DNA of 64,000 nt from Emiliania huxleyi CCMP1516. Taxonomy: Eukaryota > Haptophyta > Isochrysidales > Noelaerhabdaceae. The first letter of the stretch is position 1; each line of letters opens with the position of its first letter. The DNA is taken from positions 62,252 to 126,251 of the forward strand of contig NW_005200169.1 of NCBI RefSeq assembly GCF_000372725.1, written 5' to 3'. Positions 1 through 10,253 of this stretch are shown in pieces. A program made the position numbers and the translations under genes. The notes under the pieces were generated by a model, which saw only the letters and a list, made by a program, of their open reading frames with translations, ran no database searches and was not told the DNA's origin.

Positions 1-588
1 GCAGACTGTTTCTACGAGTGCGGCGAGGCAGGCGCGAGCCGGACGCCTCCGGGAGACACTTCCCGGACACTTCCCAAAGATCTCATGTAGCCCGGACGGA
101 GATTCCACCGGCACCCACCCCTCTCTCTCCCCACCAGGCGGTGTCTGCGAGGACGTGTGTGGTGTCGGAGGCGCGCGACACGGCTCCGCGCCCGCAGTAC
201 CTTCGCTCCTCTCTCCCCTTCCTTCCGCCCCCCCCCTCACACGCCCTCCTCGGGAGCAGGCGCCTGCTGCAGGAGCGGCTTCCCCGCCCCCGCCTGCCCG
301 GAGGTCGCCTGCGACGGCTTCCACTGCTGCGTGGACGCCGCGCACCTTCCTCCGCCCTCGCAGCCGCCTCCCGCCTGCGAGTGCCCCAAGATGTTTCCGG
401 TCTGCTACGCGCCGGACGCGTCCTGCTACCACACCGCCGGGTCCTTCTTCGCGGGCGACCGCCTCGCAGAGGGTGGAGCTCGCCCCTCCGACCTCCCTCC
501 TCCTCTCACCGCTGTCGACTGTGCCTGTGGTGTAGGGGATACCTGCCGGTGGGAGTGCACCTCCGACTACATCCCTCCGCCGCCGTGA
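1..588 (+). CDS. 3' end of a cysteine-rich, probably secreted protein (partial, multi-exon)
   Basis: I do not recognise the family. The window opens inside an exon reading ADCFYECGEAG. A second short exon starts near 138 after a CAG acceptor (CEDVCG), and a last exon starts near 273 and reads to a stop at 586-588. The last exon carries paired and spaced cysteines (VACDGFHCCVD, CECPKMFPVCY, CRWECTSDY) around a proline-rich linker. Such Cys-rich, Pro-spaced C-termini are typical of secreted or cell-wall proteins, but no named domain is visible. A further small intron (about 470-531, GT-AG) would remove a low-complexity insert and join DRLAEG to DTCRWEC in frame. The 5' part lies upstream of the window. 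Exon edges are inferred from Cys-rich reading and splice motifs only. Confidence 0.45.
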
Positions 589-1108
589 GCACTCGAGCGG
601 CCTCCTCCCCCCCTCTCTCCCTGCCGGCTCCTCACGCCCCGCTCTTGCGAACAGGCCCTCGACGGGCGGGTGGTGCCTCCCCCCTTTCTGCAGCCACCTG
701 GCCCGCGAACCGGAGGCGGCCCACGCACCCGCCCTCGGCGCGGGGCCGGCGGCGGCGCGGCGGTCGTGGGCCGCTCTCTCCGCCGCTCTGGCGGCGGCGG
801 CGGCGGCGGCGGCGGTGTGGCGGCGGCGCCGGCAGCAGGCCGCCGATCACGGGCGCGCGCAGCAGCTAATGTGAGAGCCGATGCGTGCGCTCGCGGCCCC
901 ATTGCGCCATAAAAATTAAATTCGAGATGCGCGCGCTCCCGCATCGCTCATCGGCTCCCGTGTCCCGTCGGCTCGCTCTCCTCGGCGTGTGTGATGTCAT
1001 GTGTGCGCATTGTTCACCGTTTCCCTGGGCACACCTGCGCTGTTTGCGTGTGTGATGAGTGTGCTTGTGAGTTGTGTGTCAGTGACAGTGCGTGTGGTGT
1101 GTGTTCTG
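589..1108. other. Intergenic stretch, no gene seen
   Basis: GC-rich spacer with a GGC-repeat tract (about 785-835). Open frames here are proline/arginine/glycine low complexity on both strands with no family resemblance. A short AT-richer patch (about 910-925) could belong to the 3' region of the upstream gene. Nothing else is supported. Confidence 0.4.
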
Positions 1109-1311
1109 TGCGTTGTGTGGTGGCTGAGCGCACCCAGCGGGCCGGATGATCGGGATCGGGTTACGGGCAAGAGAGCCCTAGCCCCGGGGGTGCGCGTTCG
1201 CAGGGAAAGGGCCGTAAAGTAAACACGGGTCTCCGAGGGTTAGTTCCGTGTACCGGGTTTCCCCTTAACTGCAGAACGCCCCCTCTACTCGGAGCTAACG
1301 GACACACAACA
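1109..1311 (-). repeat. LTR-like terminal repeat of copy A
   Basis: About 200 bp bounded on the minus strand by TGTTGTGTG and CACACAACGCA (TG...CA ends with short inverted termini). It contains the block TTAGCTCCGAGTAGAGGG and a long segment nearly identical to 35565-35740 on the opposite strand. A third, more divergent copy with an internal insertion lies at 31455-31800. No second LTR flanks copy A on its 5' side, so the element is truncated. Confidence 0.6.
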
Positions 1312-2001
1312 CTGTACTCCACGTACGTACACGGATACGCCTCATAGAGTATGCGCCCGCCCGACTCCGGTCCCAGAGGGTACCCCAGAGTCCCTTCCTT
1401 CGCCTGTCGGGGCGAGCCCTCGGCTCGTCCCGGCCCCTTGCTCGCCTTCCGGGCGTTACCAGACTGCCTCTGCAGTCGTTTCTGATGCCTCTTCTTCGGC
1501 TGTGGCCTCGACTCCGCTTCGCCGGCTGGTACCGCAGCCTCCGAGAGCGTCGACGGCCCGGCCGGGGTCGCCCCGGGCGAGGACGGTGGCATTGGGTCAC
1601 ACCCACTTCCACCCCCGGGGGGTCGAGCCCGCTCTCCCTGGTCGGCGAGTCGTGCCCGCACCCGCGGCCTCTCTATTGTCCTCGGCTCGCCCCCCCCCTC
1701 CGCCGGCTCCTCCTCAGGCTCGGGGAGGCGCGGCCCTCCCTGTCGGAGATCACGGTGACCCGGCTGCCACCGCGACGGGTCTCCCCCCGGTGAGCTCGTA
1801 CGTCCCGACTCTACTCGCATAGGCCGCGTCAGCTCATCTCTCGCCTCCTCCGACAGCTGACCCCAAGCCCCCCCCGGGGCCCTCCGGCCTCGGCCCTCCG
1901 GCTCGCCGGCGGGTCCGTTATCGTATTGCGGCAACTCCCCTCCCCCCGCTCCTCCTCCCGGGTGCTCCAGCCTCCGGCGGGGCGGTTCCGGACCCCCTCG
2001 G

Positions 2002-2919
2002 TTATTCCAAGCGGGTCCATACGGTGGCGGCCCCGCCGACGGCGCACGGCGGGGGTGGAGGCGGTGGCAGGGGCGGCGGGTACGGTGGTGGCCCTCGCGG
2101 CCCAAACGCCTGGTGTGGAGCCGCTGGGGCGGTCCCACGACCCTGCAGCCGTTCCAGTGGCGGGGGCGGAAGTGGCAGTGTGGGTGGCGGAAACGATGGT
2201 GGCATTGGCGGCCGCACCGCCTGGTGTGGAACCTCAGGGGCGGCTCCTCGACCCAGCGGTCGCTCCAGCGGCGGGGGCGGAGGCGGTGGTGGCGGGGGCG
2301 GGCCTGGTGGCGGCGCCGGCCGCCGCAACTCCTGAGGCGGGGCCTCGGGGGATGCCCCCTGCCCCTGCGGCCGTTCCAGCCGTGGTTCCACGCGTCGGCC
2401 GTCCACCCCGCTCGTGGGGGGGGGCCTAGCTCTCGTTTCCCCTCGGGAGGGGGGGGGGGCAGGACCCGGATTCGCCGACGGCCCCGCCTCTCCTTCCCGT
2501 CGCTCCGCGACGGGTCGTAGACTGCCCAGTAGCCGCGTCGCCTCCCCCCTCGACCGGTCCTCCTCGATTCGGGCCCGCACCGACCGGATATCAAAGGCCG
2601 AGTTGTGTTCAGACAGCGGGCCCGCCGATGCCACCCGCCTCTTCACACAGCAGGCGTACGCCTTCATCGCTTGCCCCCCCGACTGTGTCGGCCCCGGTGC
2701 GATGTCGTTGACGAGGTAGTCCTCCCCCTCCCACCGGAAAACCTGTCCAAGAAGGTCCGTCGAGCCAACCAGTCGTTTAGCTAGGCCCCGCACCTCCCGT
2801 GCCTGCACCGGCCTGAGAACGCCGGTGCTGACCGCGAGCGACAGACCGATCGCCCTAAGCTCCGCCAGGACCGCCCTAGGGACCGCCTTCTCGCCCGCCG
2901 CCGCGGCCGCCCGATCCAT
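2002..2919 (-). CDS. gag-like ORF of the retroelement (305 aa)
   Basis: A 305-codon frame opens with ATG at 2919. The first about 140 residues have mixed composition with an alpha-helical, basic/acidic start and the motif GEDYLVNDIAPG. The rest is proline-rich with four degenerate repeats of the LERPQGQGASPEAP type, encoded by tandem 100-bp DNA repeats. The frame stays open for 16 codons upstream of the ATG before an in-frame TGA. It sits inside the repeat-bounded element, so a nucleocapsid-like role is the best guess. No zinc knuckle or other diagnostic motif is present, and the ORF may be non-functional. Confidence 0.35.
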   Translation of the reverse strand: MDRAAAAAGEKAVPRAVLAELRAIGLSLAVSTGVLRPVQAREVRGLAKRLVGSTDLLGQVFRWEGEDYLVNDIAPGPTQSGGQAMKAYACCVKRRVASAGPLSEHNSAFDIRSVRARIEEDRSRGEATRLLGSLRPVAERREGEAGPSANPGPAPPPSRGETRARPPPTSGVDGRRVEPRLERPQGQGASPEAPPQELRRPAPPPGPPPPPPPPPPPLERPLGRGAAPEVPHQAVRPPMPPSFPPPTLPLPPPPLERLQGRGTAPAAPHQAFGPRGPPPYPPPLPPPPPPPCAVGGAATVWTRLE

Positions 2920-3151
2920 CGCGGCCTCTCGAATTGCCTCCTCCCGTCTTCTCGCTCTGTCCTCTGTCTGCCGCCGGCACGAACCTCATCGGGCTGCCTC
3001 GTGCCCTTCCTGGCAAGATCCGCGTCGGGGCCGGCCGATCCACCGGTGCCGCCCCGGCTCGGGGTGCGCTCGCCTGTTGCGACGGCTGCGCCCCCCCCCT
3101 CGCCGCCCCCCCGTGTCCTTGTCTCCTCTTCTCCCGGACCACAGGGGCAGC

Positions 3152-3182
3152 TGCACTTGGAGCACTTGGAGTGCGGTCATTA
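3152..3182 (+). repeat. AGCACTTGGAGCACTTGG motif, dispersed
   Basis: The tandem 9-mer AGCACTTGG followed by AGTGC(A/G)GTCATT occurs here, at 17041-17072 on the same strand, and inverted at 31828-31880. Two of the three sites lie at the internal start of the retroelement family. The 17-kb site has no element around it and may be a remnant. Confidence 0.6.
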
Positions 3183-3283
3183 GCCTCACATCCAGGGCCG
3201 GGGAGCGCCGAACTATCGCGCCAGTCCGCGCCAGTCTGCGCCCTTGTCGTGCCAGTGTGCTGTGAGAGAGGCTTGTATCTTAA

Positions 3284-3996
3284 GGTGGTAGCAAACCCTT
3301 GGCGCACGCATATCTTGGATGGCCGGCATGGGGCCTGAGGCGTCGCCCATGCTTGCCATGTGCAAGTAGATGGTAGAATGCACTAATAGGCACGTCGCGC
3401 AAGGTCGGGATCGCAAGTTATGCCCGCATCAAGCGCCGGTTCAGAGTCGTCCAGAGTCGTGGCACACACGCTGTGGCAGGCCGTGTAGCCACTGAGATGG
3501 CCTTATGACGACCCCATTTCGACATCGTCCCTAAGGCCTCTGCTCATGAGCTCCATGCGGGAATGACTGGCTCAATCAACTGATCACAAATTCCCACGAT
3601 ATCTCACAAAGCGCCAAAAGTCTTCATCGTGACAGCATAATTTGATGACTTCGATGTTGCAGAGAGAATTTGTGATCAGTTGGTTGAGCCAGTCATTCCT
3701 GCATGGAGCTCATGAGCAGAGGCCTTAGGGACGATGTCGAAATGGGGTCGTCATAAGGCCATCTGGGCAACCACACCGTCCGCCGTCCAGCACAATCGCC
3801 AGGGTGGCGAGCGCCGCACACAGCACTGCTCGTGCCGCGATCACGAGAGACGCGTGGTCACAAGCGCATCTAGCGCGTCGTTTGATACTGTCTGTCGGTC
3901 CCGGGTAGCCTCGGGCGGCAAGGGCGAGCTCAGGCGAGACACACAGCGCGGACGTCGACGCGCGCGAAACTTACGCGGCAAGAGATTGCTACCACC
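3284..3996. mobile_element. Foldback/MITE-like element flanked by TTAA
   Basis: A 713-bp segment is bounded on both sides by TTAA (3280-3283 and 3997-4000). Its ends are inverted: GGTGGTAGCAA at the left and TTGCTACCACC at the right, with weaker pairing continuing for about 15 more bases. Inside it is a near-perfect 98-bp inverted repeat. TTAA target-site duplication is characteristic of piggyBac-type transposition, but the termini do not match the usual CCC-type piggyBac ends and no transposase ORF is present. It is therefore best described as a non-autonomous element of unassigned class. It lies immediately upstream of the zinc-chaperone gene. Confidence 0.6.
3496..3763. repeat. 98-bp inverted repeat (long hairpin)
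   Basis: Arms 3496-3593 and 3666-3763 are complementary with only about two mismatches and are separated by 72 bp. As RNA or single-stranded DNA this would form a long stable hairpin. It is the core of the TTAA-flanked element. Confidence 0.85.
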
Positions 3997-4066
3997 TTAA
4001 GAATTCTTTGTGGTCCGACGACGACGAGAGCAAGGCCAAAAGGGCAGACAGAAGCTTCACGCCGCG

Positions 4067-6405
4067 ATGCTGCAACTCGACCAGGTTGAGACCTACCAGC
4101 TTCGATTCAAGGCGTGCGGCCACTGCATCACTCGTCCACGCGCCGCTCGCTCCCTGGCTCGCGCTGCGTCTCTGACGCCGCACGTCGGCCCTCCTTCCGC
4201 AGGTCGGCGACCGCGTCGAGTGCAACTGCGGCCGGTGGACGGCAGGGACGGTGGTCAAGCTGTTTTACACGCAGTCCACCTTCCCTGCCAACCAGTGCGC
4301 GCCCTACCAGATCCGGCTCGATGACGGCCGCCTCATCTTTGCTCCCGCCGACGAGGTGCGCCCACCCGCGCCCTGGCTGTGATATATCGCCGCCACGGGA
4401 TGCTGACCGGCGTGGGAATGGGTAGCGGTGTCAGGCCCGGACCTCCGCACCCCGACGCCTCCTTCCCCTCCCACAGGACCGCGTCATCCGCGCGGCGCCC
4501 GTGTCTGCGCTTGCAGACGGCTCGGGCGCCGGGGCGTTTGAGGAGGAGGAGGAGTATGAGAAGGCGGACTCGGAGAAGCTGGCCGTCACCGTCGTGACTG
4601 GCTTCCTCGGCTCCGGCAAGACCACCCTCGTCAACTACATCCTCCGCGAGCAGCACGGCAAGCGGATCTGCGTCATCGAAAACGAGTTTGGCGCCGTCAA
4701 CATCGACGAGGCGCGCGGGCAGAGAGAGGGGAGGAGGAGGGCAGCCCAGGGGAGGAGGAGGCAGCCGGGCTGGGGGGAGCGGAGATCGTGGGAGCGGAGG
4801 GCGGCGCGGTGGGAGCGGCGCCTCTCTCCCCTCCCCGCACGTGACCTCGCTCGCCCAAGCCCCTCGCCCAACCCAAGCCCTCGCCCAAGCCCTCGCCCAA
4901 AAGCCCTCGCCCGACCTCGCCCAAGCCCTCGCCCAAAAGCCCTCGCCCGACCTCGCTCGCCGCTCTGCCGTTCGCAGGCCCTCGTCAAGGAGAACCTCTC
5001 CTCGGCGGAAGAGGTCATCTCGATGGACAACGGCTGCGCCTGCTGCACGGTCCGAGGCGACCTGGTGCGCGCCCTCACGCAGCTCAAGGACCGCAAGGAC
5101 TCCTTCGACCTCGTCCTCCTCGAGACGACCGGCCTCGCCGACCCCGCGCCCATCCTCGCGACATTCACGCAGAACTGGACCATCAGCAACAACTACCGGA
5201 TCGACGGCGTGCTCTGCCTGGTTGACTGCAAGCACATCGCCGCCCACATCAACGAGGCGAGACGCAGCCGAGACACAGCCGAGACAGCCTAGAGACAGCC
5301 GAGATAAACCGACTCGGCTGCAGCGGCCCGAGGTGCCACGACCCCACCTCTTCCTCTACCCCTGTGCCTCCGCCTCTGTGCCTCCGCCTCACCGGGCACG
5401 AGCCGCTGCCAGGTGCGGCCCGAGGGGACCTTTCCTAGACCTTTCCTGGACCTTTCCCGGACCTTTCCTGCCAGGTGCGGCCCGAGGGGACGGTCAACGA
5501 GGCGGTGCAGCAGGTCGCCTTCGCCGACCGGGTCCTTCTCAACAAGCTTGACTTGGTGGACAAGGGCGAGCTGGGCGCTGTCAAGACGCTCATCCAGGAG
5601 GTGAACGCGTTCGCCGAGCTGATCGAGTGCCAGCAGTCGCGCGTGCCCGTCGACAAGCTGATGGACATGTGCGCCCTCTCTGCTGCGCCGGGGAAGAGGC
5701 TCGAGCCCGCCGGCGCCACGCGGCCACCACTCTGTGAGTAGGAACGCCTTCTCGATGGAGCGCTTCCAGGAGGAGATCGCGGAGTACGACCTCGAGGAGG
5801 ACGCTGCTGCGGAGGAGTGCACCGACGAGCAGTGCGCCCTCCCCGCCCACGGCCACGCGCAGCACGACGCGCCTCACGGCCACGACCAGCACGCCGCGCC
5901 CGCCGCCGCCGCCGCCGACCACGCGCACGCCCCCGCCGCCCACGAGCACGGGCATGCACCGAGGCCCGCCGCGCCGGCGCACGAGCACGGGCACGCGGGG
6001 GGGGTGGGGGGGGAGAGGGAGGGGGCGAGGGAGGGGGCGAGGGAGGGGCAGAAGGCGAAGAAGCGGAAGCACGACATTTCTGGCGTCGGCTCGTTTGCGC
6101 TCCAGTCGGAGCACGCGCTCGACTCGCAGCTCTTCAACCGCTTCATGGTGCAGCTGCTGCAGCGCAAGAAGGAGGACCTCTACCGCAGCAAGGGCGTGCT
6201 GTGCTTCGAGGGCGAGGGCGACGCAAAGTACATCTTCCAGGGCGTGCACGAGCAGATCCAGTTCGAGCAGTCCAACACCAAGTGGGTGGAGGGCGAGCCG
6301 CGCGTCTCCAAGGTAGTCTTCATCGGGCGCGACCTCGACAGGGAGGAGATCGAGGCCGCCTTCCGCACATGCATCGTCCACGCGCAGACAGCGCACCCGC
6401 ACTGA
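4067..6405 (+). CDS. COG0523 GTPase, CobW/ZNG1-type zinc metallochaperone
   Basis: G3E-family GTPase of the CobW/CBWD (ZNG1) group, a metallochaperone that hands zinc to client enzymes. Placed exons: 4067-4084, 4203-4355, 4477-4710, 4978-5256, 5475-5668 and 5742-6405. Visible motifs are Walker [16 protein letters not shown], the metal site CxCC ([13 protein letters not shown]), ETTGLADP, and NKLDLVD (G4). The C-terminal CobW_C domain ([11 protein letters not shown] ... [12 protein letters not shown]) is preceded by a His-rich loop with repeated HGHA/HEHGH, as in zinc-handling members. The N-terminus has an extra module ([11 protein letters not shown] ... [17 protein letters not shown]) that I recall from algal homologues. 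Introns 3 and 4 need GC donors, and intron 4 contains a copy of the downstream exon start. The first exon is weak and the true start may differ. Confidence 0.88.
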
Positions 6406-6710
6406 GTTAGGATGGCGGCGCCCTCGCCGCCGCCGGGTAAACAGCCGGTTCACACTATAATTTGCGCTACGCTACAGTCTCCTCGTCCTGTGTTACCTGA
6501 CACCTCAGTCTGGTCTTGTCAGTATATGTGCTATGTCGCCGCATGAAATTTGTCCATGCCGTTTGGCGTTTGACAAGAAAGGTATAATTATCCATATCGT
6601 CAATAAAAAACAAAGCGCGCGAGGGTCTCTTTCTTGATCTTGTGTGTGGACTTCGGCCTTCGCGTCGAGGCTTAAACGATTCCCTCAATAATATACAACA
6701 CAAAGCGTGT
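6406..6710. other. Convergent 3' intergenic region
   Basis: The 305 bp lie between the stops of the zinc chaperone (+) and the ABC protein (-). The region is AT-richer than its surroundings and holds AATAAA on the plus strand (about 6602) and AATAATATA nearer 6690, so both transcripts may end here. No ORF of note. Confidence 0.4.
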
Positions 6711-9700
6711 CTATTTCGCTTGGGCTTCGCTGTCGATTCTCGCTGCGGCCTGGCACGGCTTTGGCGGAAGCAGCTTCCCGTCGCGCACCTCCATGAACGC
6801 GTCGAAGAAAGCACCTCCCGCGAGATCGCAGAGCGCGTCGGCCGCCTCTCCCTCGCCCGCCTCGGGCATGCTGTCTGGGTGGTAGACGACCACAACGACG
6901 CTGTCGGGGCAGGCCGCGCGCAGCCTGCCCGCCACGAGCGCCTTGCTCCACGCCGAAAGGGGCGCGAAGAACTCGTCGAGCAGCAGCAGCCTCGGGCAAA
7001 CGGGACGCAGCAGCACCGACCGCACCAGCTCCAGCTTGGCGCGCTGCCCGCCTACGGGACGGTTTTGAGACGGCTCCGAGACGGCTCCACCACCACCACC
7101 GCCTCGGAGCCGCGTCTCTGCCCGAGAGGGCGCCGCAGTAATCCTCGTGCTCCGCCATCAGCTCGGCAGCAAGGCTCTCCTCCTCCTCCCGCCTCCCCTC
7201 GCCGCCCTCCGTACCGCCGCCCGCCGCCGCGCCGTCGTCGCGCCGGCTCCAAAAGTGGAGCTCCGTGAGCAGTGCCGCGGCTCGCGCCGCCAGCGGAGCC
7301 AGCGAGGTGTTGCGGTGGGCGGAGGGGGCGAGCCAGCGGACGGGCTGGCAGGAGAGCGGGCAGTAGAGCCGCTGCGTCACCTGAGGAGCGAGGAAGTGTC
7401 TAGGAAGTGTCTAGGAAGTGTCGGGATCACCTGAGGGTCGCTCGACGGACGCTCTCGGGTCGCTCTCGGGCTGCTCCTGGGGCACTCTCGGACGTACTAC
7501 ACTCCTCGACGATGTCGTCGGCGGAGAGGCGCAGCTGCACGTCGCACTCGCCGGCCAGCGCCAGCCCGGCCGGCAGGGCCCCGCCGCGAGCGCACGAGGA
7601 GAGGAGTGCGAGGAGGCTGCTCTTGCCGCTCCCGTTTGGGCCAAACAGCGCGTAGACCGACGGGCGGAGCTCGACGCTCTCCCCGCCGCTGCCGACGACC
7701 ACGCGAGAAGCGCCGCGCGTGAACTCGCACCGCACGCGCACGGTCGCTGAAGTGTCGCCGCCGTGCTCGTCACCGAAGCTGCAGCGGACTCGAGCTGCCG
7801 CCTGCGCCTCGGCGACCGCCGCGTGCAGCGCGACGAGCTCGACCGAGTTGCGGCGGACGGAAGCGAGCTGCGCCTGCGGGAAGGTTCCCAGAAGGTTCCT
7901 AGAGGGTACCCGGAGAGCTGCGGCGAGCGGAGGCGGGCTGCCTCTGCACGAGAGCGCGTGAGCAGCGTGTCGATCGAGTCCTCGATCACGCGCGAGTAGA
8001 GCCAGATCTCAGAGACTCCGACGTGGCCCGCCTGGAACGGATCAGGGCCGAGATGGCCCGAGATGAGCCGATCGTCCCAGAGACGCCAGGGGGGCGGGGT
8101 TCACACCTCGAGCAGCCAGGCGATGCCAACCTCAATCGACGGGTGAAGGACGTCCTGCCAGTAGAGCCAGCCGATCCAGTTGCGCAGCGCGTTGATCACG
8201 TGCTTGCACCGCTCCTCCGCCTGCGCCTGCAGCGCTACCTCGCCCCACCGCTCGCGCGCGAGCTCGAGCGAGCCGGCCGCCGTCAGCTGCGCCGCCTGCC
8301 GCAAAGGCGTAGGCGACGAGGCGTCTCGGAGTCTTCGCGGGTCATCTCGGCGTCCTGTCGGACTCCTCTCCAGTGATCGGGTCGTCGTGGCGTCCTCTCA
8401 AGCAAGTGACTCGCCTGCGCGAGGTCGTAGGCGACCACGCGCGCCAAGCGCGAGTCGGCGCGCTTCTCCGCCTTGCGGTGCTCCTCGAAGGCGTCGGTCA
8501 GCGCCGCGTGGAGCGCCGACTTGGCGGCGTCGAGGCCGAGGATGATCGGAAGCCCGGCGAGGGCGAGGCGCGGGTGGCGGAGGAGGACCGAGGGGAGTAG
8601 CGCCATCTTTGGGAGGGAGAAGAGCTTCCGCTCGGCGAGAGAGAAGATGGTGTGCACGCTCTCCTTGAGGGCGTCCGCGTGTGCGTCCAGCGTCAGGTTG
8701 GAGCGGGCCGTGGCGGCGAGGCTCTCTCCTAGAAGGTTCCTAGAAGGTTCCTAGAGAGTTCCTAGAGGGTTCCAGAGGGCCGTGGCGGCGAGGGCTCTCT
8801 CCGTCCGCGAGCACGAGCTGCCTTCTAGGAACCTTCTAGGAACCTTCTAGGAGAGACTCTCCGTCCGCGAGCACGAGCTGGACTGAGAGAGAGTACGTGA
8901 GCCGGTGGAGAAAGGTGCGCTCGAGGTGCGCGTTGATGGACTCCACGGCGGTCCGCTGCGCCAGGTAGGGGAGCCCGACCACGGCCATGAAGCGGAGGGC
9001 GTGCCTTCCGAAGTCAGCTGCGGATAGCTGCGGCGGGCCGCCCGCTGCACCTCCGCCGGCGAGGAGCAGCCTATCACGTCGCACAAAAAGTGATCAGAAT
9101 CGCAGACTGATACTCACAAGCAGCCTCGCGAACGAGGCCGCCGGTTCTTCCGCTGCTGCGCCGCCTTGACGTACGTCACGCCCAGCTGGCCGAGGGCGAG
9201 CTGGCAGTGCAGCGTGGTGAGCGCGAGCGTCGAGAGGTGTGTCTCGAGGCTGTCGGCGCCTGAAGAAGGGCTCCTCCTAGAAGGTCCTGGAAGGTGCACA
9301 GAAGGCTCGGACAAAGGTGCGTCTCGAGGTCACCCAGGACGCGGCGCGCGGACGCGTGGGCGAGGCCGACCTCCTCGACGAGGAGCAAGTGGCGCACGGC
9401 CCGCCAGACAGCGCTGCCGTGCGACGCACAGACCGCGACGGCAGCAATGCTCGCCGAAGCGGCAGCCGGGCGCTCGAGGGCCATGGCAGCGAGCGAAGCT
9501 GCGGCTGGGGCAGCGGCGATAGCTGCAGCCGCGACTGCGAGCGCGCATCCGCCCGCGAGCGTGTGCTCACTCTCGTGTGCTTTGGTCAGAGCCGCCGCCG
9601 AGAGGCCGAGCAAGCCGCCGACCAGTCGCCAGCGCCAGGGCCAGAGGATGGCGATGCTCGCGGCCTGCGCCGCGGCCACGGCCAGCAGTCGCAACCACGT

Positions 9701-9886
9701 CCCGCAATGGTCGGCGAAGAGGGACAGAGCGAAAGCACCCACCGCAACGCACGAAGGTGCAGTGATCGCGAGCTGCTCGCCGTCTGATGAGCGGAAGCGG
9801 CAGCGAAAGTACGAGGCCGGGAGGAAGGCGACGGCAAAATCGCATGAGAGGAAGGAGACAGTGTGCGCTAGCAGGCCGGGCGTCAT
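6711..9886 (-). CDS. Divergent ABC transporter, membrane domain fused to one nucleotide-binding domain
   Basis: Nine exons on the minus strand: 9886-9334, 9259-9118, 9070-8861, 8728-8416, 8295-8107, about 8007-7950, 7873-about 7470, 7380-7122 and 7051-6711. The N-terminal part is hydrophobic (several membrane spans, e.g. FALSLFADHCGTWLRLLAV). A helical middle resembles the coupling region of half-transporters, and the C-terminal ATPase has Walker A GPNGSGKSSLLALL, the signature LSGGQRAKLELVRS (split by a GC-AG intron at LSG), Walker B PRLLLLDEFFAP and a switch His in VVVVYHPDS. The layout (TM domain first, one NBD) is that of a half-transporter that would dimerise, but the TM part is not close to any subfamily I can name. 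Substrate unknown. Exon 6-8 junctions are uncertain. Confidence 0.8.
8729..8880 (-). repeat. Intron with inverted CTAGAAGGTTC repeats and an internal copy of the exon junction
   Basis: This intron of the ABC gene begins and ends with inverted arrays of CTAGAAGGTTC/GAACCTTCTAG. Its centre (about 8775-8830) repeats the end of the upstream exon (CTCGTGCTCGCGGACGGAGA) fused directly to the start of the downstream exon (GCC(C)TCGCCGCCACGGCC). The uninterrupted exon-exon junction is thus preserved inside the intron, with one base inserted. Confidence 0.7.
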
Positions 9887-9972
9887 GCTCCACGAGAACG
9901 ACAGTTGTGGACAGTAGGCTTTCAGGCTCTGTGGCAATTGCAGGGACTAACGAGCAGACGCTGGACTCGCCT

Positions 9973-10109
9973 GGGTTCCGGCTCCTACCTCCTAGGGGAG
10001 GGGTCGGGAGTCTGTTTGACTCGCACCAAAACGCCCTACCTACCTACCTATTGCATAGGGTCTAACCGTGGTGAACAGAGACCCCCTATCTGGCTAGGAG
10101 CCGGAACCC
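9973..10109. mobile_element. Small MITE-like repeat with 15-bp terminal inverted repeats
   Basis: The left end GGGTTCCGGCTCCTA (9973-9987) is the reverse complement of the right end (10095-10109). The interior contains GACTCGCACCAAAACGCC followed by (CTAC)n. A second, partly rearranged copy with the same termini and the same CAAAACGCCCTACCTACC core lies at 48168-48360, so this is a dispersed family. No ORF. Confidence 0.65.
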
Positions 10110-10253
10110 TGCCAGTCCAGGGTTCGGACTTTTGGGGGGTACTAGGGACAAATCGTCGAAGTGTAAAATCAACCCTCGAGTACACGGCTTACTGTACGTC
10201 CTCACAACTGCCCCGAGAGAGCACATGCAGCTGCCCCCTCCCGGCCCCTCCCC

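Larger units (their letters stand above)
1109..3215 (-). mobile_element. Degenerate LTR-type retroelement, copy A
   Basis: Read on the minus strand, the element starts near 3210 (motif CCGGCCCTGGATGTGAGG), runs through a gag-like frame (2919-2002), then through a second stretch (about 1690-1400) whose DNA is closely matched at 35.2-35.5 kb, and ends in a 200-bp LTR-like block (1109-1311). The terminal block recurs at 31.46-31.8 kb and 35.56-35.74 kb. At 31.8 kb it is followed directly by the same CCGGCCCTGGATGTGAGG motif, which is the order expected of a 5' LTR plus internal start. No reverse transcriptase, integrase or protease is visible in copy A, so it is a non-autonomous or decayed copy. 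Ends are estimated from the shared sequence. Confidence 0.6.

Noticed and set aside
1161..2594. 477-aa minus-strand ORF as a protein gene
   Set aside because: Arg/Pro/Gly low complexity, overlaps the gag-like frame and runs through the LTR; only the 1400-1690 part is conserved with copy C, and that as DNA of a mobile element.
5403..5430. First GCCAGGTGCGGCCC as the exon 5 acceptor of the zinc chaperone
   Set aside because: The copy at 5468-5482 continues into conserved [12 protein letters not shown]; the upstream copy runs into CCTTTCCTAGA repeats and a stop, so it is an intronic duplicate.
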